DNA of 43,567 nucleotides. Origin: Anaeromyces robustus (taxonomy: Eukaryota > Neocallimastigomycota > Neocallimastigomycetes > Neocallimastigales > Neocallimastigaceae). Where the stretch lies: contig MCFG01000260.1 in assembly GCA_002104895.1 (NCBI GenBank), positions 55,001-98,567 on the forward strand, read 5' to 3'. This document shows positions 1 through 11,684 of the stretch, piece by piece. The notes beneath the pieces were generated by a model that saw only the letters and a list, made by a program, of their open reading frames with translations, was not told the DNA's origin and ran no database searches. Each line of letters starts with the position of its first letter. The stretch's first letter is position 1. Position numbers and translations under genes: made by a program.

Positions 1-2
1 AA

Positions 3-37
<35 letters not shown>

Positions 38-953
38 ATTATTATTATATATATATTTTATAATAAAATATTATATTATAATTATATATTAAAAGTAATC
101 TTTAAATAAAAACTTTTTAATGTTTTCATTTTTTAATGATTTAATGTTTTTCTTTTTTTTTTTTTTTTTTTATTTTAATAATATCTAATTAATAAAAAAT
201 TACTGCATCATCAAGTAATTTCTGCCTATAAATCTTTGTTGACTAATTTTAAAAGTTGTTAATTTGTATGAAATTTACTAAATATTTATTTATTTATTTA
301 TTTATTTATTATTCTATTCATTCATTTATTTATTATTCTATTTATTTATTTATTCATTCATTCATTTATTTATTTATTATTCAATTTTTTTGATGTTTCA
401 TCTATTTTTTATAAATTGTTTTTTATTGGGAAATGATAAACTAATTTTATTAATGTATAATGTATAATAAAATAAATAAACAAATAATAATATTAAATAG
501 ATGAATAAATATCATATTAAATAATATATTATAATATATTATTAATATATTTATATATAATTAATAATAAAGTTTAAAAATATCAAAAAAAAAAAAATCA
601 TGTTTTTATTTTTTTTTTAAAAAACGCCTGTTTTTTTCTTTTCTTTTTTTTTTTGATATAAAGAATAAAATGAATTATTAGAATAAAAATAGTTTTTATT
701 ATTATTACTGGTTATTTCATTATTTAATTTTTTTTTTTTATTTTTCAATTATTATTTTCAAATTTTTTTTTTTTCTGTTTTTATAAATAATATTATTTTT
801 TAATTTAATTTAATTTATTATTTAAATAATTAAGGATTCAGTAAATATTTTAAAAATATAGTAATTATTAATAAAAATTATAATTTTTTTTTCTTTTTTT
901 CTTTTCATTAATTTTTAAAATTTCAAATCCCGATAATTAACAAAATAATAAAA

Positions 954-989
<36 letters not shown>

Positions 990-1007
990 AAATAAATAAA
1001 TAAATAA

Positions 1008-1054
<47 letters not shown>

Positions 1055-1140
1055 CTAATTAATTAATTAATTATTTGAATTAGTTTTGAATAGAAATTTT
1101 ATATCAGTATTAAATTATTTATATCAATATTTAAGAATAT
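1..1140. other. Low-complexity AT-rich intergenic DNA
   Basis: No gene is visible. The stretch opens with an (AAAT)n run at 1-40, carries TTTA/TTCA repeats at about 285-385 and a long (AAAT)n tract at about 952-1052. Homopolymer A or T runs fill the rest. No tRNA-like or coding segment was recognised. Confidence 0.8.
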
Positions 1141-1141
1141 T

Positions 1142-1178
1142 CCACGAGTTCGTGGTTTTCTGTTGCATAGGTAGCAAC
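1142..1178. repeat. Two adjacent small inverted repeats
   Basis: CCACGA-GT-TCGTGG (1142-1155) has 6-bp arms and a 2-nt spacer. GTTGC (1162-1166) pairs with GCAAC (1174-1178) across a 7-nt loop. They immediately precede the ATG of the decayed ORF at 1181 and are unusually GC-rich for this window. They could be part of a transposon end or a 5' untranslated structure; I cannot decide. Confidence 0.5.
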
Positions 1179-1180
1179 TA

Positions 1181-1584
1181 ATGGAAAATACTATATTATT
1201 AAAAAATGAAGCAATTACAAAGACAACTTCGGTAGAAAGCTGTGAAATTAAACGAAAAGCATGTGACGTATGGAATAGTTATAAGAATGAAGTATTTAAC
1301 GATACAACAAAATTTAAAATGATTTTCTAAAAGAGGTATTTGTCGGGAGGTATCACGATGATGCTTGTATAACTGAATTGTTATTAGAATATCATATACA
1401 TTTGGTAAAATTGTATATGCAAGAAGCATCTAAACGGTTAGAAAATAATAACAATGGATTGGGTTTTAAAGAAAGTAAGAGTGTATTGTCACAAAGAGCA
1501 TTTCTTGTATGCATGGCCGCGAGGTCGACAGATCCTATTAAATTTGATAATCTTCTTGTATATAGAAGAAACCCGAGGATATGA
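1181..1584 (+). pseudogene. Decayed ORF of unknown family, one frameshift
   Basis: An ATG at 1181 opens a frame of about 49 codons that stops just after 1328. The next frame, open from about 1318 to the TGA at 1582-1584, continues with similar composition (starts DFLKEVFVGRYHDD, ends VYRRNPRI), so a single frameshift near 1318-1330 probably split one coding sequence. Base composition is clearly richer in G and C than the surroundings, and codons look used rather than random. After the TGA the same frame reads on for a short stretch containing CNGNGSC, so the original protein may have been longer. I do not recognise the family. It could be a remnant of a transposon-encoded protein or of a host gene. 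Two small hairpins lie just upstream (1142-1155 and 1162-1178). Confidence 0.45.
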
Positions 1585-2923
1585 ATAAAATATAAATGTA
1601 ATGGAAATGGATCTTGTTTGGCAAGTAGACACATCTATACATGAAGGTTATGTTTTCAGACAATGATAAATAGCATGGGATTGTCGAATCTGTTTTTTTT
1701 TTTTTTTTATTATGTATACGTATATTCGTATATACATATCTTCATGTTGACCATTTTACTTTAATATCAATGTTTGGGACAGTGTTATTTATTACTTTTT
1801 TTTTTTTTTTTCCTGCTATTACAGCTTTTATGTATTTAAAATTATTATTATTGTTGCTGTTAAAAGAAGTAATAATAAATTTTTATAAAATTTTCTAGAT
1901 TATAATATAGAAATAATTAAAAAAAAAAAAAAAAAAAAAAGATATATATATAAGTATATATTAATATTTAGACATATTTATTAATATATACTTTTATATA
2001 TTATAATAATTTTTTTTAAAGACTTTTTTAAATAAATAAATTCTAATCATTAAAATTAAAATTAAAATTAAAATTATAATAATAGACTTTATTTATGATT
2101 ATTATATACTATTTATTTCATTTCATTTTGGTGAATAATAATAATATAATAAAAAAGAAAGTTTAGATAATGGTTGCATTATTTGGTACTCTTACTATTA
2201 ATTATTACTATTAATTATTACTTATAATAACTATTATTATATAAATTATTAACTATTATTTATTTATTTATTTATTTATATATTTATTTATTTATATATT
2301 TATTTATTTATTTATATATTTATATATTTATTTAAATATTTATTTATATATTTATTTATTTATTTATTTAGTTCAAGTTTATTATTTATTTTTTTCTTTT
2401 TTTCTTTTTTTTTCTTTTTTTTTTTTTTTATTATTTATTTTATTTATTAATTTAATTAATGATTAATTTTATATTAAATAAATTTATTATATATAACTTT
2501 TTATAAATCATGTTTTTACTTTTAATATTTTGGAAATCAAAAAAGTGATGAATCCATAATTCTTAATATTTATTTATTCATTTAAATTTATTAATAAATT
2601 TATTTAATTACTAAGTCATATTTATTTATTTATTTTATTATAAGTATTTTTTTTTTTTTCCTTTTTAATTAAATTTGATGAAAAGTTGTGGTTACGTTTC
2701 ATTTGATGTTGTATTAAATATGTTCATAATAAATATAATAATATATAATATAAATAAACTAATAGGTTATTTAAAATATTTAATATAAAAATAAATAATA
2801 TAATATATATTGTAATATATTATGTAATATAGTTTTAATATATATTAATAAATTATAATTTGTTGATAGGCTTATAGCTTATAGGAAGTTTTATAGAAAA
2901 AAATTCATCCTGTTTTAGAAATA

Positions 2924-3146
2924 ATCAGCCATAATTTAATTAAATTTTTATATGAATTTTAACGAATAGCCATAAAATAACTATAATAGTCTATAATAAA
3001 AATTGATTTATCTATAGATCAATTATTTTTATATATATAAATTAAAAAAATATCCATATATTATCAAATTTTTTAAGAAAAATAAATATACTTTTATGGC
3101 TATATTTTATTTATCCATAAAAACTGAATAATTTTTTATGGCTGAT
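2924..3146. repeat. MITE-like nested inverted repeat
   Basis: ATCAGCCATAA at 2924-2934 is the exact reverse complement of 3136-3146. ATAGCCATAAAA at 2966-2977 is the exact reverse complement of 3092-3103. Both pairs are centred at about 3035, and the sequence between them aligns imperfectly on itself, so the block is a decayed long inverted repeat of at least 223 bp. There is no coding capacity. A non-autonomous DNA transposon relic is the natural reading, but no target-site duplication was identified. Confidence 0.5.
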
Positions 3147-5350
3147 GGTACTAAAATTAAATAATTTATGGAAATTTATGTATTTATTTTGGATATTATT
3201 AAATTGTTTATATCAATTATATTATTTTATATGGAAAATTGATAAAACATGAAGAAAAAAATCATTATTTTATGGTTAACTGATGAATATCTTTATCAAA
3301 TTTTTTTACAGGAAATCATTATAATCAATAATCATTAATAAATCATATTACCTAATATTTATTAATCCTAATAATTAACTTAATATTGTGTTTTAAATAG
3401 AAACCCAAAAAAAAGAAGAAAGAAAAAAACAGATTTTAATTAATAAATGAATGGATAATAATCAACTAAATAAATAACTAACAATATTAAATAGAAATAA
3501 ATGAATAATATATTTAATATTAATATTATTAATAACTATTTAATATTTAATAATAATACTAAATTATTTTATTTATTTATTATTATTTATTTATTTAAAT
3601 TATTTATTTATTATTTATATTATTCATTCATTCATTTATTTTGTTATGTATTTATTTATTTATTTAATGTGAAGCCAATGGGATTCAATAGTTATTAATT
3701 ATTTATTAGTTAATCTATGTTAGGAATAATTTTTAAATATATAGGAATAAATTTACAAGATCCATCAAGAAGGTAATAATATAAATGAATAAATGAATAA
3801 AATAAATAAATTTTTATAATAAATATATTAATAAATAAATAAATAAATGATAAATAATAAATAAATAAACATCATAAATATGTTAATATATAAATAAATA
3901 AATATAATAAATATATTAATAATATATAATAAACTGAATTATAATTAAATATATTTAATAATAAATAATTAATAATTAAATAATTAATAATTAAATAATA
4001 ATGATCAATAATAATTTGAGAAAAGAAAAGAAAAAAGTTTAATCAAAATGTAAAAATGTTGAAAAATAAAGAGATAATGGTAAATTAATAACATATATTA
4101 TATGTAAATATAAAAGAGTTGAGATCTATAAATATAAAATAAAATAATATAATAATATAATATAAAATGAGATATCAAAACATAAGCTATAAACAATTTC
4201 TATAAATAAATATAATAATAATAATAATTAATTTTAATCTTTCATTGTTGAAGTTTTTTATTTTTTTAATTTTTAATTAGTTAATTATTTAATTATTTTT
4301 AATTATTATTATTATTATTAATTATTAATTATTAATTATTAATTATTAATTATTAATTATTAATTATTATTTAACTTATTATTATTATTTTTTTATAATT
4401 AAAAAAGGAGGGGTAATTCTAAAATTTTATATCGTAAAACAAGAATAAAACAGAAAAAACAAAAAAACAAAAAAGAAAAACATTCATAATAAATTTAATT
4501 AATAAATAATATAAAAATATTTTTTAAAAATTAATCATTTTTCTTTTTTACTTTTTTTTTTTTTCATTATAATAGTAAAACTCTGTTTTTTTATTATTTA
4601 ATGTGAAATAATTTATTCATTAAATAAAATAATATATTCGTTTATGATTAAAAGACAAAGGAAGAAAAAGCAAAGTAAAAATAAAAACGAGAAAAACTAA
4701 CATGTTTAATAATTAATAGAAATAATAATTTATTTGTTACAACTACTAAATTCATTTTATTATTTTAATACTTTTTTTTTTCTTTAAAATAAAAAATTGA
4801 AAAATTTATATAATATAATATAATGTAATTATTATTAATTTTATTATATATATTTCTTTTATTTATTATTTATTATTTTATTTATTATATTTATTTTTTC
4901 TTTTATCTTTTATCTTTTTCACTCTTTATTCTTTATATTCTTTCCTTTTAATTTCTCTTATTTTTTTTTTTTTTTTTTTCTCTTTTATCATTTTCGTTTT
5001 TAATTTTTATTTTCTGATTTTTGGTTATTTTCTTATATTTAATAATATATTATAAAATATATTATAATATAATACAATATATTAATTTTACAATTATAAA
5101 AAAGGAAAATAACTAAATTAATTTATATATTGTAAATTAAATAATATATTTCGGATATCATAATATATTGAGACAGTCTATTGTATTTAAAGTTTATTCT
5201 TATTTACTATTTATTTATTTATTTATTTATTTATTTATTATTAATTTATTATTATTTTTGATCTTTTTTTTTTTTTATATTAATTATATATTTATTAATC
5301 ATTAATCATTCATTTTTATTCTCAAATCTTTTATTATAAATAATAATTAT

Positions 5351-5434
5351 AATAATTATTATTTATTATATAATAATTACTATTTATTATATAACAATTA
5401 GTATTTATTATATAGCAATTAATATTTATTGTTA
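5351..5434. repeat. 21-bp tandem repeat, four units
   Basis: Four consecutive variants of a 21-bp unit of the form AAYAATTAxTATTTATTATAT are visible. Differences between units are single bases. It lies in non-coding DNA. Confidence 0.6.
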
Positions 5435-6596
5435 TTATTCATTATATATAACCATCTACATTATAATCATTATATAATTATTTATTATTTTATTTTAAAT
5501 CATAAAGAATTATTTTTTTTTTTGTTTTTCTATAGTATTTTTTTTTATAATTTTTTTATGGCAATAAATATATATACAAAAGTAATTTATATATATATTA
5601 AATCTTATTTTAACCATTTTTAAATAATTCTAAATATTAATTTTATTTAAATATATATAAATATAATGTAATATATAATATAATATAATACACATATATT
5701 ATTTAATAAATCAATAATATAATATTTAAGAATAACAAATAGTAATTCTGAAATAAATATATTTTAATATATATATATATGATTTTTAATATATTATAGA
5801 CATATATAAAAATTCAAAACTCCTAATAGTGTAATATATTAAATAATATATTATAGTATAATCGTTTTATATGTTTTAATTGGTTCTAATTAAATCTTTC
5901 AAAAAACAAAAGAACTACCATAAACTTTATGATAATATATATTTATATATTAATATTATAATATATAATATATAATATAAAAAAGTTTATTTTTATTAAA
6001 AAACTAAAAAAGGTATTAATCATTTTTTTAATATTAATATTATATATGGGATAAATCAATCATATATTGGATTATATTTATTATTATATATTATTTAATA
6101 TAAATTATTATAATATTTAAATTGTATAATAAAATGAATATTATTTTATCATTTATTAAATTATATTGTATCATTGAAAAGATAAATAAATGAAAAATAG
6201 TTATGTAAGTAAATAAATAATAAATAAATAAATAAGTAAATGTAAATAAATAAATAAATAATAATTTAAATAATAAAGAATTATTAATATAATTTAAAGA
6301 GAAATAATTAAATAATAAAATTTATTAAGTAAATAAAAATAATTTATTCATAAAAATTTTTTTAATATAAATATATTTTAAAATTCCTTTATTTTTTTCT
6401 TTTTTTTTTTTTTTTTTTACTTCACACGTCATTGTATTTATTATTTAGATAATAATATATATAACATTAATTATAATAAAAAAATTATATTTTTTATTAT
6501 AAACCGTAAAAGTAAAATATTTATTTAAAAAAAAAACTTTAATTTATTATAATATACCTCTCTTTTTTTTTCTTTAATAAATAAAAAAAAACGAAC

Positions 6597-8289
6597 ATGG
6601 AAACCCCATCTAAGTTACCAAAAGCCTCTGAAGTCGGTTTAAACGATGTTGACTCCGATGCTGGAGGTTTCCCACACATTCCAGGTTTAGGTCCACTCGA
6701 CTCTAACACTTTCTGGCAAGCTGAATACTCTTCTCACCGTTCTTTAAAACCATATCGTCCATTCAACTCTTCTAAGGATATGAAGGTTTTATTATTAGAA
6801 AACATTAACAACTCTGCTGTTGAAATCTTAAAGGCTCAAGGTTACAACGTAAGTCTTTTATTAAAAAATATATATATATATATATACATATATATATTAA
6901 TAAAATAATAATAATAAAGAATATAGTTTTTTTTATTTGTTATTATTTATATTATGACATAAAAAAAAATCGTAATAATTGAATAAAATAAATAAAAAAA
7001 AACAACAACTATATATATAATATAATTTAAAAATATTATAAATATTTAAAATATTAATTAATTAATTATATATATTTATATTTTATTTTAATATTTAAAA
7101 TATTAATATTATAATCTTTTTTATAATAAAAAACTATTATAAAAAATAGATTGAATGGAGTGCTAAGTCTCTTTCTGAAGAACAATTAATTGAAAAGATT
7201 AAGGATGTTCATATTCTTGGTGTTAGATCCAAGACTAAGATTAACAAGAAGGTTCTCGCTGCTGCTAAGAATCTTATTGCTATTGGTTGTTTCTGTATTG
7301 GTACCAATGGTGTTGATCTTGAAATGGCTTCTAATCTTGGTATTCCAGTTTACAATTGTCCAAGAGGTAGTGGTCGTTCCGTTGCTGAATTAGTTATCAC
7401 TCTTATGCTCTGTGTTGGTCGTAGAGTTGGTGACCGTAACAAGGAAATGCACAACACTATCTGGAACAAATTCGCTAAAGGTTGTCACGAAATAAGAGGT
7501 CGTACCTTAGGTATTGTTGGTTACGGTAATATTGGTAGACAAGTTTCTGCTATGGCTGAAGCTTTAGGTTGTAAGGTTATTTACCACGATTACCACAAGG
7601 TTCCACCAGTTGGTAGTGCTACTCAAGTTGATAAACTTGAAACTTTATTAAAGACTTCTGATTTCATTACTTTCCACGTTCCATCTCTTCCATCTACTGA
7701 TGGTATGATTGGTAAGGAACAAATTGCTATGATGAAGAAGGGATGTTGTCTTATTAACACTTCTAGAGGTACTATTGTTCAATTAGGTCCTTTAGTTGAA
7801 GCTTTAAAGAGTGGTCATCTTGGTGGTTGTGCTGTTGATGTCTACACTAATGAACCAAAAGGTAACTGTGAAGGTTGGATTACTCCATTACAAAACTGTC
7901 CAAACACTATCCTTACTCCACACATTGGTGGTTCTACTGAAGAAGCTCAATACAACATTGGTACTGAAGTTGCTAACCGCCTTGTTAAATACATTAACTG
8001 TGGTGAAACTGTTGGTGCTGTTAACTTTGCTCAAATTCCAAGTTCTGAAGTTCCATCTGCTAATAATGTTATTAGAATCTTAAACTTCCACAAGAATGTT
8101 CCAGGTGTTCTTAAGGCTATTAACCACATTCTTTACTCCCACAACATTGAAAACCAAGTTTCAAAGGCTCGTGGTTCTATGGCTTATTTACAAGCTGATA
8201 TTACTGTTAATTCTGAAGAAGAATTATTAAAGGTTTACGCTGAACTTTCTCAACTTCCAGATGTTGTTAGAACTAGAATTGTTCATTAA
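6597..8289 (+). CDS. D-3-phosphoglycerate dehydrogenase (first step of serine synthesis)
   Basis: It oxidises 3-phosphoglycerate to 3-phosphohydroxypyruvate with NAD+ in the cytosol, like yeast Ser3/Ser33 and bacterial SerA. Exons are 6597-6848 and 7150-8289; the 301-nt intron has GTAAGT..TAG in phase 0. The product is 463 aa, close to the usual fungal length. The Rossmann signature G208-Y-G210-N-I-G213 is followed by acidic D231. The catalytic triad is present: R290 in TSRG, E319 in TNEP, H342 in TPHIGGST. A C-terminal ACT domain (about 392-463) ends RTRIVH, suggesting serine feedback control as in family members. The ATG sits in AACGAACATGG. Exon 1 encodes the Ser3-like N-terminal extension. 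Oddities are NCPRGSGRSVAEL (153-165), where the common form is N-A-P-F-S-N-x-R-S-V-A-E-L, and Q295 where SerA has Asp. Codon use favours C/G-ending codons more than the neighbours do, as expected for a well-expressed gene. Confidence 0.96.
6849..7149 (+). other. Intron of the phosphoglycerate dehydrogenase gene
   Basis: It starts GTAAGT and ends AAAATAG. Removing it joins GGT-TAC-AAC to ATT-GAA-TGG in frame and restores the continuous SerA-like fold. Short open frames starting inside it or running through it are artefacts. Confidence 0.93.
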
Positions 8290-9675
8290 ACTTAATGAAA
8301 ATTGGAAAATAACAAACAAACAAAAGAAAAAAAAACAATTGTTTATATATCATTAATATTTATTTATTTGAATCTTTTAATTATATTTATAAGATTTAAT
8401 TAATTAATTATTAATTAATCATTATTATCTTTATATAAAATTTTAATAATTTAATTATTAATTTTTTTTTTTTTTATAAAATGTAAAAAAAAAAAAAGAG
8501 AGAAAAAAAAAAAGAAACAAAATTTTTTTAAGCATCATTAAATAATTAATGTTATATATATTTTATAGGAAAAATATAGATTAAATTTTTGTATTATAAA
8601 ATTCATTTTGAATTTTTTTTTTTTTTAATTCTTTGAAAAGAGAAAAAAAAAGAAAGAAAAAAAAAAGAAATTCCTTTTTTTTTTTTTTTTTTTAGCAAAA
8701 GATATTATCATTTCTAGTTATAAAAAAGAAAAAAAACTTTTTTTTTTTTTATAATTTAATAATAAATTAACATATATAAAATATAAATAATATAAAAAGC
8801 TGATAGATATTTTTATTAATTCATTTTTTTTAAAATATTCTAATTAAAAAAGCTTAAAATATTATTTTAAAAATATGTACATTAGTTTTTAAGTTTTTTT
8901 TTTTTTTTTAAAAAAAAAAACACAGACATATACACACACATAAACATTATATATATATTAATCATAATCACAACATTATCGTTTAAAAAAAAATACCAAA
9001 AAAAAGTAACAAAACAGAACAAAACAAAAACTAAAAAAACAAAAAAACAAAAAAAACAAAAAAAAAAAACAAAAAACATAAAACATAAAACATAAAACAT
9101 AAAACAAAAAAACAAAAACAATAGAACATGCATAAAATTAAAACATTCCAAATACAAAAATTCTCCTTATTTTAAATCATTCAAAAAAAGAAAGATAAAA
9201 AAAAAACTAAAATAGTAATATTTATGTAAAGTTTTTCTTTTATTCTTTTTTTTTTTTTTTTTTATCAATTAATTATATAATTTATTATTAAATAAAAATA
9301 AAATATTTATTAAAAAAAATCTTTTTTTTTTTTTTTTTTTTTTTTTATTTCGTTTATGATTATATTTTAAAATTTTGTGTTTTTTTTTTTTTCTTTCTAA
9401 GAATTAAAATCAAAAAAAAAAAAAAAAAAAAAAGAGAAAGAGGAAAAAGAAAGAATGAAATGAAAAGTAAAATTTAGTTTATATATATATAAAAATGTAA
9501 AAAGATAAAAAAATTTAAAAATACAATAAAGAACAAACAAATAAAAAGTAAAAAATAAAAAGTAAAAAATCAAAGTATTAAATATTGATTGAGTCTTCTT
9601 TTTATTTATTTGTATATTTATTTAATTATTTATTATTAATAATGTTTACTTGGTTTTTTTCTTATTTAGTATTTA
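8290..9675. other. 3' flank and A-rich intergenic DNA
   Basis: The plus strand is strongly A-rich over about 8980-9130, with four CATAAAA units at 9077-9104. Long T runs lie at 8679-8693, 9249-9263 and about 9321-9346, and an A run at about 9413-9433. The first ~200 bases are the likely 3' untranslated region of the upstream gene. No gene is supported; the open frame on the minus strand here is low-complexity Phe/Val/Cys translation of A-rich DNA. Confidence 0.75.
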
Positions 9676-9823
9676 ATAAAATGAAAAATAAAGTTATTAA
9701 AACTTTGTTTTCAATTCAAGATTTTTTTTTAAAAAATGATTTGATACCTATTCCTCTTAAAGAAACTTTATTTATTGCATTTAAAAATAACTCAATATTC
9801 CTCCACTTTCTGGTAAATGTGCT

Positions 9824-9900
9824 CGGTTGAGCCCACTTTTTAATTTTCTTTTTTAAAGAACTTTTTTTAATTCAATAAAAGTGACGTACAAATTATATGC

Positions 9901-9933
<33 letters not shown>
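9824..9933 (+). mobile_element. Retroposed 110-bp tail with 12-bp target-site duplication
   Basis: GGTAAATGTGCT occurs at 9812-9823 and again at 9934-9945, directly flanking an insert that ends in 30 A residues (9904-9933). Removing the insert and one copy of the repeat restores a LINE reading frame (PPLSGKCALAQVRC). This is the classic product of target-primed reverse transcription: a 5'-truncated 3' end with a poly(A) tail. The 33 bases before the tail match those before the tail at 31480 apart from eight transitions, so both come from one retroelement family. Confidence 0.8.
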
Positions 9934-9935
<2 letters not shown>

Positions 9936-10129
9936 TAAATGTGCTTTAGCTCAAGTTAGATGTTTTAATAAGTGGAAGGACTCCAACTGCATTATCTCAA
10001 AGTTAGTCAACAATGTTTCTACAACAAGAAAATGGACTTGGGACAAAGAAAGTAAAATATTAAATGATAAATTAAACAATATTTCATCCTCTTCTAAAGA
10101 AATTATGGAATTCTATTGGGACAGAGGAC

Positions 10130-10513
10130 ATGAACAGTGATAAATCAATTAAAGCTAAAACTTATAAAATGTACAACTTTGAAGAATCAAGAAATTACTT
10201 AAAGCTTAATCTAGAATTTCCTGAATATAGCAAAGGTTTTAGGTGGATACTTAGGGCAAGATGTGAATATAAAATTGATGCTAGAGTTGCTAAAGCTGTT
10301 AAAATGGTTAATGATTCTTGTCCTAATTGTTGTTCATGTTGTTTCCATTGTGACAGTTATCAAAAAATTGACCATTGGTTTATAAATTGTTTCTTATTTA
10401 AAAATTTTCGTATTAACCATTTCTTTGATCTAGATAGAAACTTTTTTTATTTTTTAGATAGTCTTTTTAATAGTTTAGTTATGACCAATGATAACCCTAG
10501 TGTAGATAATTAA
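10130..10513 (+). pseudogene. LINE polyprotein fragment with Cys/His zinc-knuckle-like cluster
   Basis: This open frame is 127 codons. Residues about 63-88 hold C-P-N-C-C-S-C-C and then DHWFINC, the CxxC..HxxxxC layout seen after the reverse transcriptase of many non-LTR elements. The same layout appears in the copy at 17303-18150 (CCPCCGEK..SHWIFNC). The preceding frame (9934-10139) runs into this one near 10128-10138 by a frameshift, so the ATG at 10130 is not a true start. Confidence 0.65.
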
Positions 10514-10523
10514 TAGTATTGTT

Positions 10524-10874
10524 ATGGGTTATAAAAGTAGTTCTAATAATAAAAATAATAGTATATGTAATATCGATATTTTAGGAAATAGAAATAATAG
10601 GTATCGAATTTATATTTTTTTAATTGGTGGAAGAGAACATGGTTTTAATAAAATAAATAACAATTATGCATACAAAAAGGAATGGAAATCTTTGTATGAT
10701 AAGTGTCAGACTAAATCTGGTACATATTCAAAATCTCCATTCTTGTTGCGATTTGCGGCTCTATTGAATGATATTATGCCTAATGTCTGTAAAAGACAAC
10801 ATATATTACTCAATACATTTAAAACCAACCTTTCCAGTAACGTCAATGCTGATAACACCAATAGGACAGCCTAG
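10524..10874 (+). pseudogene. C-terminal LINE polyprotein fragment
   Basis: This is a different frame from 10130-10513, again joined to it only through a frameshift. The segment GGREHGFNKI followed by SPFLLRFAALLNDIMP is laid out like the end of the related copy at 17303-18150 (DGCYAFDK..SHFLTVVIPIV). The terminal stop is followed at once by three stem-loops, so this is probably the true end of the old ORF. Confidence 0.55.
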
Positions 10875-10954
10875 TAGGACAAATGCCAGTCCTATTTCCG
10901 ACCCAAGTGGAATAGGATAGATCAATTTTACTTTAATTCTATATGTAGAATTAA
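10875..10954 (+). other. Three consecutive stem-loops in a LINE 3' untranslated region
   Basis: TAGGAC (875-880) pairs with GTCCTA (889-894) across 8 nt. CCTATTTCC (891-899) pairs with GGAATAGG (909-916) with one bulge and overlaps the first stem by 4 nt, so the two may be alternatives. TTAATTCTA (933-941) pairs perfectly with TAGAATTAA (946-954) across a 4-nt loop. Last three digits are offsets from 10000. LINE reverse transcriptases often recognise structured 3' ends of their own RNA; that role is inferred here. Confidence 0.6.
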
Positions 10955-11232
10955 GGGCTAGTATGGATTTATTGTTTTCACATATTATTATACTACTTTT
11001 TTCCCTCCAGTATTATTCATTATTATCTATAATGCTTAATTGGTTTTTTATTTTATTTTATTTTATTTTTTTTAGAATTCGTTGTGGCTATATAAACAGA
11101 CACAGATGTTGGACTAATTGCTGTAGATTTATTTTTATTATTTATTTCTAAATAAACTTTATTCTTATGAGATATCTTGTCCTGTATTGTAAAGGTAATT
11201 ACTTAAAAAAATTTTTTACAACATTGGGAATT

Positions 11233-11267
<35 letters not shown>

Positions 11268-11684
11268 CGATTATGCTTTTGTATTTAATATATATTAGTA
11301 TAAGTAAATAGACTTTGGCATAATACTTATAAAATTCTTAATATATATATATTTAAAAAAATTTCATCTTGTTTCTAATTCTAATTATAATCATCAAGAC
11401 TGCTTAAGATATATATATTAAGAATTTTTCTAAGTTGGTTATAGAAAAAAAATCGTTTTATTTATAATTTGGATAGAAACTTTATACCAGGGTTTACAGT
11501 GTATTTGTATAATAATACAATTATTTTACTGACTTTTTGAGTTATAATAACTACGTCAAATTTTATGATATCATCACATGTATTTTTAAATTTTTATGTT
11601 AACGCATTCTAAATATTAAAAAGTTTAATAAAAAGTAATATAAACTATCTATTATAAAAAAAAAAAAAATTTTTAATTATTTTT

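Larger units (their letters stand above)
1640..6590. other. Long AT-rich intergenic region without a recognisable gene
   Basis: This stretch holds simple repeats: TTTA/TATA runs at about 2245-2370, a 7-bp TTAATTA tandem at about 4313-4371, and four 21-bp tandem units at about 5351-5434. It also holds the nested inverted-repeat element listed at 2924-3146. Short open frames here translate poly-(Ile/Tyr/Phe/Asn) low complexity and are not believable genes. The last ~170 bases before 6597 are the promoter and 5' untranslated region of the phosphoglycerate dehydrogenase gene, with T-rich tracts at 6386-6418 and 6563-6571. Confidence 0.75.
9676..11160 (+). mobile_element. Decayed 3' part of a LINE-type (non-LTR) retrotransposon
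   Basis: Coding fragments in three frames read as the C-terminal end of a non-LTR retrotransposon polyprotein. One reads GKCALAQVRCFNKWKDSN at 9934-9987 and continues to the TGA near 10139. Another (10130-10513) contains the Cys/His cluster CPNCCSCC..DHWFINC typical of the domain that follows the reverse transcriptase. A third (10524-10874) reads GGREHGFNKINNN..SPFLLRFAALLNDIMP. At least three frameshifts separate them. A structured 3' untranslated region follows (10875-10954), then sequence up to AATAAA near 11151. The 5' limit at 9676 is approximate and no target-site duplication was found for this copy. It is older than the copy at 17105-18150. A separate retroposed tail interrupts it at 9824-9933. 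Confidence 0.7.

Noticed and set aside
3501-5623. Short Ile/Tyr/Phe/Asn-rich open frames at 3501 and 5429
   Set aside because: They follow from AT-rich repeats; no start context or homology.
7811-8083. Second plus-strand open frame inside phosphoglycerate dehydrogenase
   Set aside because: Leu/Val-rich shadow of the true frame.
8882-9157. Minus-strand open frame rich in Phe, Cys, Val
   Set aside because: It is the translation of an A-rich low-complexity tract with CATAAAA repeats; no domain, no codon bias.
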